44,055 nucleotides of DNA from Hymenopellis radicata (lineage: Eukaryota > Basidiomycota > Agaricomycetes > Agaricales > Physalacriaceae), in assembly GCA_015501595.1 (NCBI GenBank), contig JADNRX010000430.1:1-44055 (forward strand). Direction: 5' to 3'. The notes under the pieces were generated by a model. It was not told the origin of the DNA. It was given only the letters and a program-made list of their open reading frames with translations, and made no database searches. A program made the position numbers and the translations under genes. Shown here in pieces: positions 23,261 through 33,699 of the stretch (positions are counted from its first letter, which is position 1; every line of letters starts with the position of its first letter).

Positions 23261-23539
23261 CGTGGTGGTCGTCTCAATCGCAGTTGAGCGGGGCATTGTC
23301 GCAGCGGCGTTGTTGCTCAAAATGAGGGCGTCGTTGTGGCCGTCGTAACAGTTGCTGGCGTTGTCGTTGACGTCGTGATCATGGTGTCGTAGGTCGGGAG
23401 CGTCGGGAGCGTGAGGTGAAGGCGCCGACATCGTCCAAGTGGCGGGTGAAGAGAGGGTGAAGCGAAGGTATGAGGGAAAGAGGACGAGATCGGACTTTGA
23501 AATGCGATCGAAGAAAAGTCAACACTCACGTGGTCATAC

Positions 23540-24103
23540 GAGGCCATCACGGCCGTCGGGCCCGACGGTAAAGGAACTTGAAAGAATTTGAGCAGCAAGT
23601 CGTGAGAGAGGCTCCAAACAATCTTGCACGTTTTAGATGCAGTAGAATGGCAGAGTATAGAACATACGATCTCTTGACTGCATGCACTAAATGCGCATTC
23701 ATTAGCAGTTCCTGCATATATTGCCCAACCCGAGCCTGCTATCAATGAGCGAGCGAGGCGTGTTAACGTGTTACATTGAGAACGCACCGTGGGCATGATT
23801 GGCAAAATAAATAAATTTCGTATGGTTTCCATCAGCCAGAGGCAGCGACAAGTCGTGATGCGGTAGATGTCGCTCATATTCATGATACTGCTCGTATATT
23901 GGCGGTAGATTGGACATGGGGGAGACAGGGAATGGCAGACTCTCGTTTATGGTGTGGCTGTGGAAGAAGAGGGCGATGAACGAGATGACGACGAGCGCCA
24001 GTAGTAATACGCGAGCATAGCGCCGCGTAAGTAGGCTTTTCGAGCGATTCCGCCTGCCGTCCTTCGGTGAGCGCGCCCGGGACGATGGATTTCGAGTCGG
24101 CGA
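23540..24103 (-). pseudogene. Type II membrane protein of the GSGWGN family, truncated
   Basis: From about 24050 the minus strand reads RNRSKSLLTRRYARV followed by LLLALVVISFIALFF, a basic cap and a single membrane segment. The lumenal part has PPIYEQYHEYERHLP and then KFIYFANHAHG. A 52-nt intron (23736-23787, GTGCGT to TAGCAG) joins in phase to GSGWGN-like sequence (GSGW, then in a shifted frame MQELLMNAHLVHAVKRSYV). I know the pattern ANHAxGSGWGNxxQE...NAHLAxxxNRSxV from an abundant, uncharacterised family of basidiomycete membrane proteins. The conserved continuation (YTW, then SDYNG...PSR-P) is only vaguely present (WSLSHDLLLKF, PLPSGPTAVMASYDH) and the gene runs into the minisatellites. 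There is no clear initiator ATG: the frame closes at a TAG near 24106, possibly an intron acceptor. Frame breaks and truncation make it a pseudogene. Confidence 0.6.
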
Positions 24104-24540
24104 CTATGCCGCTGGCGAGCGTAAGGAATGCAAAAACATGCGGACGGACGGTGTGGAATAGCGATGGTGCCGTGATAGTGGGAGTAAGGGAGCAAGAATA
24201 AAAGACATCGATCCCTGCCATTTTGGGCAACGGGATCAACTTCGGGATGGTTCCAGTGCGAGAACGGCGTCGCGCTGTCCGTTCGGACATAGCGGGATCG
24301 AATGAGGACGAGAAGCTTGACAACTTTGAAAATGACCACATTTTTGGCCTAGTCAAGGTATAACTTGGGTATAACACTGGTGCTACGGTGGATGCACGGG
24401 CTAGATGTGCCGATTCTTCAGGTCCTACTGTGTAAATTTGTTATGAACTTCTTGGATTTACTGCTCTCGTTGAATTATGCTAATTTATACAGTTCAATAG
24501 GCATACGTTCGGTCTCTACGTCGAGACGAACGATCCCCGG

Positions 24541-25658
24541 ATGATCAGGCCCGGCAAGCCGAACAGCGATCAAGTGCTGTTCAGCGTCGTCTCTTTCACT
24601 CCCACTATGACTATCACCATCGATCCCGCGGTGCCCGATTTTGCACTGGAAACCGCCCTACTTCCTTCCCTTCTACTGTCTTCCTGGACCCACGGACGCA
24701 TAAACCCTAGAAGAGGCAGCACATCGCCATACCGCTCCATTGACGCCAGCACGGCAGACACCAAGACATCGCTAGGCCTTGCCGCACCTCCAGAACGGAC
24801 ACGGAAACAGAGGTACGTTTTTCTTCAAGCTGCTACCTACTAAAGCTTAGCCATCCTTCCCCAGCCGAGTCGGATCCGTCTTTCTACCCAGTCTGGTACT
24901 GCCCATGCTACCCATCCCATGCGGCGGGCACGCGAAACCGACACCCGCGCCATTGATGAGCGAGACAGAAGGGCAAGGCTGGACGAAAAAGAGACAGGGA
25001 TCGTGGTAGAGGCCGCGGTCTTAGTAGAGGACGTGGACGTGGTGGTCGAGGCGGGTTTGACGATGGTAGAGGTCGGGCGCATGATCTTGGTTGAGGTGGA
25101 CGAGGCGGAGGTCCTGGTGAGTAAGATCATGCTCTTCTTGTCAGCCTTTCTATATCGTTGCTAATTCATTTTTCTCGCTCTCCGTAGATCTTGCTCACCT
25201 GCCTCACGCATATCGCGCTCACCGGTACCTCATCTTCAGTAGCAAGTTCTCTCGCGCCACTCGTCGGTATCACTCTCCCGAGGCCAAGTCTCGTCGTCGC
25301 TCCCATGCTAGTCCTCCGCGAAGGCGACGCTCCGTTTACAGGTCCCGCTGCCCGATGATCAAACACCGACACCCAGCACGAGTAGTGACTCGGCACCAAT
25401 ACCGACGCCAGACACAGCTCAGACAGGACAGAGGAGCCATTCGGCTTCTCAAGACCCAGACGACATCCTGACGACACCCGTTCGACGTACGGCAGTGATA
25501 TGATGGTGACACCTGAGCTGGCTGCGCTGTCGACGATATCTGAGCCGAAGCGCAAGCTGTCGGCCTCGCGTCCTAGGAGAAAGATCCCGGAGGAGGACAA
25601 GTCGATATCAGACGTGGTCGTCTTCGGGGCGGAGGGTGTCGCCAAGCGCCGTGCGTAG
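24541..25658 (+). pseudogene. RGG- and RS-rich protein gene (PNSDQ family), broken
   Basis: Starts MIRPGKPNSDQVLFSVVSFT, matching the fragment at 12513. Exons: 24541-24812, 24851-25116 and 25188-25658; donors GTACGT and GTGAGT, acceptors CTTAG and CCGTAG, phases fit (the first intron, 38 nt, is very short). Exon 2 reads ESDPSFYPVWYCPCYPSHAA and then an RGG block (RDRDRGRGRGLSRGRGRGG). It carries three in-frame TGA codons (24954, 24957, 25092). Exon 3 has an RS-like block (SPPRRRRSVYRSR), then after a frame change TPTPSTSSDSAPIPTPDTAQ, and after another EPKRKLSASRPRRK and VVVFGAEGVAKRRA at the stop. RGG and RS stretches usually bind RNA or partner proteins. The molecule would be mostly disordered. 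No catalytic domain is seen; a mobile-element origin is possible because a second start copy exists. Confidence 0.55.
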
Positions 25659-26236
25659 TTGCTTGTTCTCTTCCCCTGTTAGTTGCTAATGCTCGGTCAG
25701 GCGTTATATTCCCCGTTTGCCTTCAGCATAAGCCCTTCAAGAGGGAGAAACGGCGCTTGGAAAGGGCTCGGCTATTGCAGATGATAGAATTCAATGTTAC
25801 GCTGTCTGATGGCGCGTTATGCTGAGGTATGTTCACCGATGTTGAATTGTTGAACAGATTGTTGACGCCGGCATTCATGTACAGTGTGCTTACTTGCGTC
25901 TGAGACCGCTGCCTCTCTTCCTCGATCCTCCTCGTTTTATTCGCCTCACTCTTCGTATCTTGGCATCTTTGGTGGGTGTCGCCATGGCCCCCTCGTCGCC
26001 GAGACAATGCCGCGCTGCTGCGAGGTGCGTTCCCCCTAACACGCGCACGCGCTTGTTGTTCATGTTCCTTTACTTCTTGCTCACAATTTTTTAATACAGA
26101 ACAATAGATTTGTTCTTTTCCTCGCTCTCGACACTTACTTCTAATGGATATTTTCGAACAAGGTATAGCGTATTATTATGTGCCATGTTGCCTTGGCGAA
26201 ACGCCCGTCATGGCTGAGAGTTCCGAACATAGAATT

Positions 26237-26262
26237 TGACGTCCACACCTTGACGTCAAACT
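26237..26262. repeat. 9-bp inverted repeat
   Basis: TTTGACGTC, spacer CACACCTT, GACGTCAAA. The right arm contains TGACGTCA, the CRE/ATF palindrome. No gene start is close enough to give it a role. Confidence 0.5.
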
Positions 26263-26339
26263 GCTCACTACTAATGCATCCCTTTCATGGATGAATTGTC
26301 GACTTGGCAAAGTGTAAGAAGAATGAGGCAGCATGCTAT

Positions 26340-26580
26340 GTGCCTTAGTGTCCTCAAGCATTTTGCAGCGGTGAGGACTATCTTGAGGCGCATCAGTTCA
26401 CCTTAAAGCAATTGACGTACCGGCTGGCTGTTCAATGCTATTCAAGTCTACTGAAAGGGCATTAATGCACAACACCTATGTCTTAAAGCACCTTGGAGGC
26501 CTTGAGGTTCCTTGTGTGCTTCAAGTGCCTTAAACAAATGCCTCTGCCCTGAGGTGTCTTGGGACCAAAGGCGGTTTCCT
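26340..26580. repeat. CTTGAGG/CCTTAAAG-rich degenerate repeat, cluster 4
   Basis: Words such as GTGTCCTCAAGC, ATCTTGAGGCGC, CACCTTGGAGGCCTTGAGG and CTTCAAGTGCCTTAAAC recur. It belongs with clusters at 10440, 14040 and 22320. Confidence 0.5.
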
Positions 26581-27301
26581 GATGACCGCGGTAGATCCAT
26601 TGTCACAGCGAGTAACCGTCGACCGGAACTGGAAGTCCCCACGTTTAGGAAGACCTCCTTTGCTTTCCAGCATAGCAAGCTACTAGTTTTCACAAAAACT
26701 AGAAAACTACTTGCTGGCAGATTGTGTAAACCCAGGGGCCGTGAAGACGACGAAAAGAAGAAGGAGGTAGGTGATGAATGATCGCTGCCACACCCCCCGG
26801 AGAGTTACAGGAGTACGAACACCTGTTGGAAGGCCACGAATACAGAAAAGGTTTCTTCAGGGTTAACTGTGAACTAGATATTATAAGGAAACCGACGTAT
26901 CCTAGACCGCCTTCCGGTGTTAGGCTTCAAGTTGAGCCTACTGAGTATACGTACTTAGTACTTGGTAGGCTCGCTAGAGACCTTGGACAGCTGGGTACTG
27001 CAGTGTCCAGGACATGGCAAAACCCAGTGGTGGCAGGCCTAGGTTGGGTTTCCGACAAACTACTAGCCACAGGCTATGAACAGACTATCCACAAACTATC
27101 GACAACTCCTATCCCCAACTTCAGTCATAACTTTTTTCACACACGGTGTGCCTGCCGATCACTTCTGTCGCCAATCTTTGTTTCCTTCCATCACCACGTC
27201 CGGGCAACCTTCTCTCTTCATATTTCCGTTCCTAGAAAACCACCCTCTAACTAGTGAGTAACCGACTGTTTGATTACATCGCCTTTCCTGACAGCTTTCA
27301 G

Positions 27302-28790
27302 ATGGGCAAAACACGGACTCACAAACAACAACGCGACCCCGAGGAGCCTGTTATTCCCACCAAACGTTACCCCAATGTTCATGACTTCACGGCCGCGCTC
27401 GTTACGCAATACATCGCCACTTGCGACCTGGCATCGGTCCTTACTAGAACTCAATACGACAATATACTGCGGTCTGTCCGTGAGGGCAATCGGACGGTCG
27501 CCGCATCAACGCCGTTCATGCACCCGTTCTTGACACGCAAAGCGACGACTGTGAAGAAAGGACAACTGTTTGCTCATGACCGTTGGGTGGTCTGCCTAGA
27601 TGATTTTGTCACCACTTTACTCTCCATCCCAATTGACGTATCTCTACGTGACATGCGGCGCATCGCGGAGGAGAGTTTTGTTGGACTGCCTTTTGCTCTC
27701 GTCGAGCAATGGCACACGGGACTTCAACAGCTACCATTTGCGCGATTTCTAGAGGAGTCCAGGACCACCGAGCGAGATGCCGAGAACGCGGTTGCTGGAG
27801 AGGCGGAGTCTCAGTCTGCGATTGATGTCGATGCCAGTCAGGCCGCAAGTGCTTTCGAGGCCACGTCCACCACTCATGTATCTTCCTCTCCCGAAGCGAC
27901 TACAGGCCATGGCTCCTCTCCGCCCCAGTCCAAGAAGAGATTGAGAGACGATCTAACTGTGCCAGGTGAGAATGAAAGGGTGTCTATATCTGATCCGGAT
28001 GTTGATAAAGACTTTCCCAGATTATCCGACTGACGCGACCGAAGTTCCTAGTGCTGTCGATGATCCCAAGGAAACCGTGTCGCAGTCATTATCAAGACCT
28101 CTATCTCCTGCTTCCTCACCTCTGGCTGCTGTCGACTTGGTGCCTGAGGCACAGGAGTCTGCCGTTCAAGTTGCCGCCTGAGGATATCTTGCCCTTTCGC
28201 TGGAGGAGTTGTATGAAAAAATCGACCAAGAGACTGTTGCGCTACGAGAACAGCTCTCCGAAACGGCGGCTGATTGGATGTCCTTCAAGGGGGGCATCTT
28301 CCTCGGAACAGCCGATGCAGCAGCGAGTATGTCTTTTCTCCTTTGACTCGCAATGCTGGTTTGACAAACATTTGGTGCAGCTCAGGCACGCTACGAGCAC
28401 ACGCGTAATCTTGCCTTTGAGGCGTTTCCGATGTCGATAGAAGAGGTAAGTTTACATTCACCTATGCCAGTAGTTTGTTCATGGTGAGGTCTTACAGGCC
28501 CAACTTTTGGCTCATATTTGCATGGAAGAGCCGCTAGACGACGTATGCCATTTACTATTCCTCTATACTGGTTTCCCTCTCTGATGAATCATACCAGCCG
28601 CTCGATGCTGCGAGAACGGTACGTGTCAGCCGCTGGCTTGCTATTTGTATCTGATGCACGCCCGCAGTACGGTCATCTCTGGTCGGAAGACTTGGGCGGA
28701 CATGGACACTACGTGAAGGATTGGTTAGCCGAACTTGACGATGCTCTTGGGCCACTTCTTAGAGAAACTGAGGTGGCATTTGGAGTTTGA
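27302..28790 (+). CDS. Unrecognised six-exon gene (GLP-x-AL...W-H family) with one in-frame TGA
   Basis: Exons 27302-27965, 28021-28326, 28381-28445, 28498-28542, 28598-28618 and 28668-28790 join in frame to 408 codons. Introns are 55, 54, 52, 55 and 49 nt, all GT-AG. A leader intron (27254-27301, GTGAGT to TTTCAG) ends directly before ATG 27302. Residues 1-150 hold the family core shared with 20925-21688 (DRWVVCLDDFVTTLLSIP, EESFVGLPFALVEQWH). Then comes a Ser/Thr-rich linker with a basic patch (SKKRLRDD). The C-terminal part is helical and probably coiled coil (LSLEELYEKIDQETVALREQ), ending YGHLWSEDLGGHGH...WLAELDDALGPLL. The spliced frame is broken only by TGA at 28179-28181, between VQVAA and GYLALSLEEL. 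That codon is a nonsense mutation, or an intron there was missed. Function unknown; a nuclear or scaffolding role would be guesswork. Confidence 0.65.
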
Positions 28791-28938
28791 CAACCATCTT
28801 ATTTTCTGAATTCTGTATGTATGACTCCTTCGTTAATAGCCTAAAACTGTATCGTTACGTCTCTCATATCATGTTGTCCTTTCATAAGTATCATAACATA
28901 ACTTTTCATCACTCCACCATCAAGGCGGGAGACTCCAG

Positions 28939-29781
28939 TCAACAGCCTTGGCCTCCCCGGCCTTCACCACGCGAGCGTCCTCTTCCAGTCTCTTCATCGC
29001 ACAAACATCCTCTTCTTCCTGCCACAACCTTGACTTGCACTGTCTGACACGCTTCTTCTTCTTTCGCCTTCACCGCCTTCTGATACTCGATCCATCTACG
29101 AAGCAACGTATCAGATCGCGAGCCAGGAAGACGACCCTCTGGGATTGAGCACGTCAGATCGTTGTACTGGTAATACTCCATTGGCACGACGACAGGCTGG
29201 GGATTGGCACTAAACGGTACTGTTGGTGGTGCGCGGTACATGCGAGGAGTCATTGCAACCTGGGAGAACGCGGTTGGTGGTTGGCATTGACCGGGAAATC
29301 CCAACTCGTTCTGGGGTTGGGGAGGCATAAACACAGTAGCGGGCGGTGGAGGAATGACAGGATGCTGGGCTTGGCTTTGTGGAGCCCGGGGAGCGGCGCG
29401 TGCATGAACAACAGGCGTCGGCTTCTTGCGGTCATAAGGCTTGGGTCTCTTCGTGCTCCTCTTCTCCCTGGGCACTGCACATAGAGGCGGTTTCCCCCCA
29501 GGCTCCAAAGACCTATCAGGTCTCGGTAGCTCAAACGACACATGAGCCACCCACTCCCCTGCTTTGTGCGCTTTGTCCCGCGCTACAGCCGCTTTGATGA
29601 GTTCGCCCTCCAGATCAATCCGATACTTTTGTTCCTTTGATGTGAGGCTATCAAAGGAGTCTTTTCCCGCAAACTCAGTGTAGTTGTCCTGATATGTTTT
29701 AAAGAGGAGCGTGTAGTTGGAGACGCGTGTCTTTGGTACATGGAAATGAAGAGTGTATGAGAAAATGAAGAGGGTTCGCAC
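28939..29781 (-). CDS. Pro-rich hypothetical protein
   Basis: A 280-codon uninterrupted frame on the minus strand, convergent with the gene ending at 28790 (149 nt between stops). Residues 25-75 look folded or helical (YTEFAGKDSFDSLTSKEQKY, ELIKAAVARDKAHKAGEW). Residues 100-195 are basic and then Pro/Gln-rich (KRSTKRPKPYDRKKPTP, VIPPPPATVFMPPQPQNEL). Residues 210-255 contain EYYQYNDL and a helix LLRRWIEYQKAVKAKEEEA, and the end is Gly/Arg-rich. No known domain. The first Met (29781) is followed by MRTLFIFSYTLHFHV, which might instead be leader; no other Met comes early in this frame. The region 29785-30110 upstream is presumably the promoter and contains a CACGTG box near 29879. Confidence 0.5.
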   Translation of the reverse strand: MRTLFIFSYTLHFHVPKTRVSNYTLLFKTYQDNYTEFAGKDSFDSLTSKEQKYRIDLEGELIKAAVARDKAHKAGEWVAHVSFELPRPDRSLEPGGKPPLCAVPREKRSTKRPKPYDRKKPTPVVHARAAPRAPQSQAQHPVIPPPPATVFMPPQPQNELGFPGQCQPPTAFSQVAMTPRMYRAPPTVPFSANPQPVVVPMEYYQYNDLTCSIPEGRLPGSRSDTLLRRWIEYQKAVKAKEEEACQTVQVKVVAGRRGCLCDEETGRGRSRGEGRGGQGC

Positions 29782-30641
29782 AGCAAACGAGAATGAGGAG
29801 GGCGCGGCGCGGCAGTGGTGGTAGACAATAGCAAGTTACAAAGAGCACGAACGCGCTATTGTTAGGCCAAAGCTGATCACGTGCAGCGTGTTTTGCGCGA
29901 ACAATGGCACGAGTGTCCCGATCAATGCAGAAGCGGGCAATGGATTACCACGAGGAACAAGGGAGATATTTATCGTCGGAGGTACAAAGCGAAAAGCACC
30001 GGTACTTCGAGGGCTGGGGAAGTGTGCCGTCGCAATAATCTTCAAGACGTGATGAGCCACGTTATTTCAATTGATAAAACATACTTACAGTTTTAACAGT
30101 CACATTATTTTGGCTGAGCTCTTGCGTAGAAGATATCCTCAACCTCCTCGCCGTTCTCTGTTCCATCGACTCCCAACATTGGAATCAAGGCTGACAGCGA
30201 AGGATATCAGATGCGGGGCTGCGAAGAGCAGGTAATATCAGTACGTTTCTCATTTCGTAACGCCAGTATAACTGACCAAGATAATTTTGATGCAACGAGC
30301 ACCCATGCAGCGATTGCAAGCTCGACGTCCGCTCGCTTTGGACACGCGAGGTTTCAGTATCTTGATCTTCCACAAGGCTGGGATGCCGCTACAGTCGGAT
30401 GCGAACACGGCTTCGATATAATAGCAAATTTTGCGTCCTGTACGAGCTCGACTTTTTCGACGGACTTGGTGTGCAAGTGCTTCGAGGACCCCCGTTCACG
30501 TACAGCGAGCACCACGTATCAGGCAATCGGGGCTTGTGGCTGTAGCCCGTAAGCATACCACCTGCTATCAACATTGAGGAGCTTACCAGCATACGACAGG
30601 CATGCGTGCTTGATCTACGAAACAAGGCTGGCCATGGGGCA

Positions 30642-31480
30642 TCACCCCAAAATGTATAACGATGTATCCGGCAGAAGGTGAAGGTGCTTGAGGAGACGAG
30701 TGACGAAGTGGATGCTGCGAACTCCCCCAATGTCAACTTCGCGAAGACGTTCGAGACGGACGACCCGTCCTGGTGAGACTACTGGAGTATCGTCGCCTGG
30801 AGGACGGTCGGGACCTGCAAAGACCAACACCAGGGTCTCCAAGAGAGGCGAGTGCTCGAGAAAATCGAGAAAACTCGCAGTGGTCCGGCGCGTCCCTCCA
30901 TGGCTCTGCCTATACAAGCACAAGCGCGTCAAATTGTGGAAGTATCCACTGGACCAGGAAGTGTAGTGTTCTAAACATAGAACCCTCAGACGCGGCATGC
31001 ATCCGTCGAACAATGATTCCAAGTGCGATGTGGTTGTCAGACGAGGAGCTCCCCATCCGGGAGGATTCATCATTCCCCACCCACCACCCCAATTCGAGCT
31101 GACATCGTTCGAGAGCAAAATCAAACTAACAAGTTTCGGGGCTGGCGAGTTTAAGAACGGGTTGGGACGACGATCGGACTTCTAGGTAAAGTCGCCAAGG
31201 ATCCATGTGGAGTTGTTGGATACGATGGGTGTGCTCGAGGATCGCGTTCAGGTGTTGCTCTGGAACGGGAAACTGGTTCCGGATCCCAAAGGTGACCGTG
31301 AGTGGCGCGTCGGCAGAGCGCTTCAAAAAATTGAAGGGTATATACCCACTGTCAATGTTCGACCATAACACATGGTACGTGGTGCAGATCCCTCACCAGT
31401 GGCGACACACAGTCAAGAGCCGAAGCCAATCTTGATGCAGCGTGCAGCGGTCAGGTGCGATGGGGAGAAAGCCCCATGAC
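30642..31480 (-). pseudogene. F-box/LRR-type protein relic
   Basis: From about 31455 the minus strand reads FLPIAPDRCTLHQDW and LRLLTVCRHW, then TGA (31395-31393), then CTTYHVLWSNIDSGYIPFNF and LKRSADAPLTVTFGI. This is the layout of basidiomycete F-box-like proteins: VCRxWR, VLWSxID, then APLxV. After ASPETC (stop near 31126) the frame changes and continues as LESLFDGCMPRLRVLCLEHY, FHNLTRLCLY, FLDFLEHSPLLETLVLVFAG, LERLREVDIGG and LKHLHLLPDTSLYILG. These are typical irregular leucine-rich repeats. A nonsense codon and at least one frameshift make it a pseudogene. Downstream minus-strand sequence to about 30180 (for example SKHLHTKSVEKVELVQ) may be the decayed C-terminus. Expected ancestral role: SCF substrate receptor. 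Confidence 0.6.
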
Positions 31481-31699
31481 CAACAGAAGAAAGCGAAGGA
31501 TCCGCAGGCGAGTGAGAGATTACTGCAGCGGTATAACTTGATGACCGTCGCGTCGTGGCCGCTCAGAACGCTTCATCAGTCTTTCCAAATTCCCTTTCGG
31601 AATATTACCACCAATCGATGAATAATATCGTGCTGATTCGACCTGTACCCATCCACGGTTTTATAAGACACTGAACGGGCGCCAGAACTTGAAGGGTGG

Positions 31700-33060
31700 C
31701 TATCGTCGTGAACACGAGGACATTAGCTCTGTGTTGGCGTTGGGAGTGAGGATCCAGAAGAGGCGAGTCCGTGCGCGACGTGAATTTTGGTCTGGAAGAT
31801 GCCCGCAGAGCTGGAGATAGATTACAACATGCTCGGGCATTGCATTGAAAGTGCACTCACATGGGAGAGACGGTGCCTTGGATGAGGTGAGTCGTACTGT
31901 TTGTTTCCACCGACGTCCAGAAGTTAATGCTGACCTATACCAATCAATTAACGAGGACAGAAGTGTAACAATAACGCGAACGTACCGGTTGTGAAAGAAT
32001 ACCAGACCCGGCCGAGTTGGCATTGGCGGTATTGACGGCCGTGTAATTATACACATCGAAGCTAGCCGCAGATTTCACTGTTATCGAGAAAGTTGGGTGG
32101 TCCTTGATGACCATACGCATAGGCAGCTCGATCCACTCGCTTTCATCTGGAAGCGTTATCTCCGTCTCGCCGGATTGCACAATGGAAATCTGCTGAGACC
32201 TGAGTTGAAAAGAATGGCGTGGATAACTGCGTTCAGGTCAGTTTCCTTTATCGCCCAAAGAAGAAACTATAAACTTACCGCGACAGCCTCAAATATAATC
32301 TTCCCATTTGGAGGGAGACTGATTACTTCACGGGTCGAGTTCAATGAAGTTTCAATCTCAACGCCAGTCGCCACCGACCTATGGAGAGGGAGATCGAAAC
32401 GGTGATGCTGTCGCCTTGAGGCAAGGTTCAGTTCCCAATAGAAGAGTATAGCGACGCGTTCCAGCGTTTAGTTAGGAGGCGTCGACTCTGGATCGTCCCT
32501 CGGCCATGCGCTTGACGACTTGAAGATGATCAGCTTACATAGTGTAGACGGGGAAGAAATACCATACCGATTATACCAGCGACGACGACGGGGGGATCCA
32601 GCACATATAAGAACAGGTCTTGAATGGTTTCAGTGGCGAGTTCTTACGCAGAGGAGGTGACGAGGATCGCAGAGCATGTCAAAGATAGTATGGGGAGTAT
32701 CTGTGAGTTTTTTCAATCTTTGCATATATATCTAGCAGCGGACGACGTAAACGCACCACGACTCGAAAACTGATACACCAAATGATGCTCCATCCCGGTC
32801 GTCCGCGTACTGGCGTACACGGGGGCATCTGGTCGGTGAACGCCCACATTATGCGCGGTGAAAGTCTCCATGGGATTGAGCTGGTCGGAATGTCTTTGCG
32901 GTCCACGACGAAATCTGGCCAGACCAATATCCGACTTTTTCTCTTGCCCAGGACTCCCTCTCATCATCTGGTGACAGCAACAGCACGTACTTGGAATTGG
33001 CTGCTGCTCGCGTTCTCGGTGCTATGCCTCGTGTACTAGCAGGCGTCTTGCTCATTCGCG
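31700..33060 (-). pseudogene. Decayed multi-exon gene of unknown family
   Basis: Several minus-strand blocks look coding but are in different frames: SDQLNPMETFTAHNVGVH with RPDAPVYASTRTTGMEHHLV (32900-32770), a donor GTGCGT then DTPHTIFDMLCDPRHLL (32700-32650), GVEIETSLNSTREVISLPPN (32380-32300) before a donor GTAAGTTT, and QSGETEITLPDESEWIELP with KSAASFDVYNYTAVNTANA (32180-31990). Introns of usual length can be placed between them. The last blocks look like beta-rich sequence. I do not recognise the family, and cannot tell one gene from two. Confidence 0.35.
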
Positions 33061-33175
33061 GAGGGAGTTCGTCGGTAGCGCGCTATTCGCATTCTCGGTG
33101 CCATGTCTTCGTGTATTCAGCACTTCAACAGGCGTCTTGCTAATTAAGCGGAGGGAATTCGTCGGTGACGGGGCT
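33010..33175. repeat. Tandem duplication of about 80 bp
   Basis: The segment with TTCTCGGTGCTATGCC...AGGCGTCTTGCTCATTCGCGGAGGGAGTTCGTCGGT (33010-33078) is followed by a second, diverged copy (TTCTCGGTGCCATGTC, AGGCGTCTTGCTAATT, GCGGAGGGAATTCGTCGGT) at 33092-33168. Confidence 0.7.
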
Positions 33176-33699
33176 CGAAATGGTGGTAGTGGGATGAAGA
33201 GAATTGCCGGCGGCATTTCCAGATGCGGGTTGCTAGCTTATCTAGCTTATCGGGAGGAGAGTAGAATGATGGAAAGTGGCCGGCAAGCGGCGAGTCACAA
33301 ACCGCCTTCTTTCTGTTTTGCGAAGGATTGACCACAGTTCCACCGGTACGCAGGTGTTACAATGACATGATATAAAATAATGAATTTGAAGTACATAGGC
33401 CCTTGTCATTTCTTGACATTTGATTTGCGTCGGAGCGCCGCTGTTTCTTGCTTTTCGGAGGCTTTACACATTCATCAAACTTGCTCTCCTCCTTCGTAAC
33501 GTATTTTCACCATGGCGTCTATCCATTTGAAACCCCATCCGAAACGGCGTCCGGGTGTTCAACGCTTGATGTGGCTAATCTGCGGCCTGGTTAGCGACAG
33601 CTTCGTGTATACATCGCGTACAGACGTACCCACAGGTCAAGGCAATAAATTTCTTTTCGATGCGTACGCTTGAAGACTGAAGAGATTTATATTCTTATA

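Larger units (their letters stand above)
25660..27253. other. Intergenic region before the 27302 gene
   Basis: No gene is supported. It holds the CTCAAG-rich repeat cluster (26340-26580) and a 9-bp inverted repeat at 26237-26262 (TTTGACGTC, 8-nt loop, GACGTCAAA). The open stretch 26778-27254 is probably leader and promoter of the gene at 27302. Confidence 0.35.

Noticed and set aside
22887..23348. Long open frames on both strands through 22.8-23.4 kb, up to 153 codons
   Set aside because: They are produced by the tandem repeats; the peptides are simple repeats of the unit in every frame.
27254..27301. Extending the 27302 gene upstream to 27254
   Set aside because: There is no ATG there; the segment starts GTGAGT and ends TTTCAG, a 5'-UTR intron.
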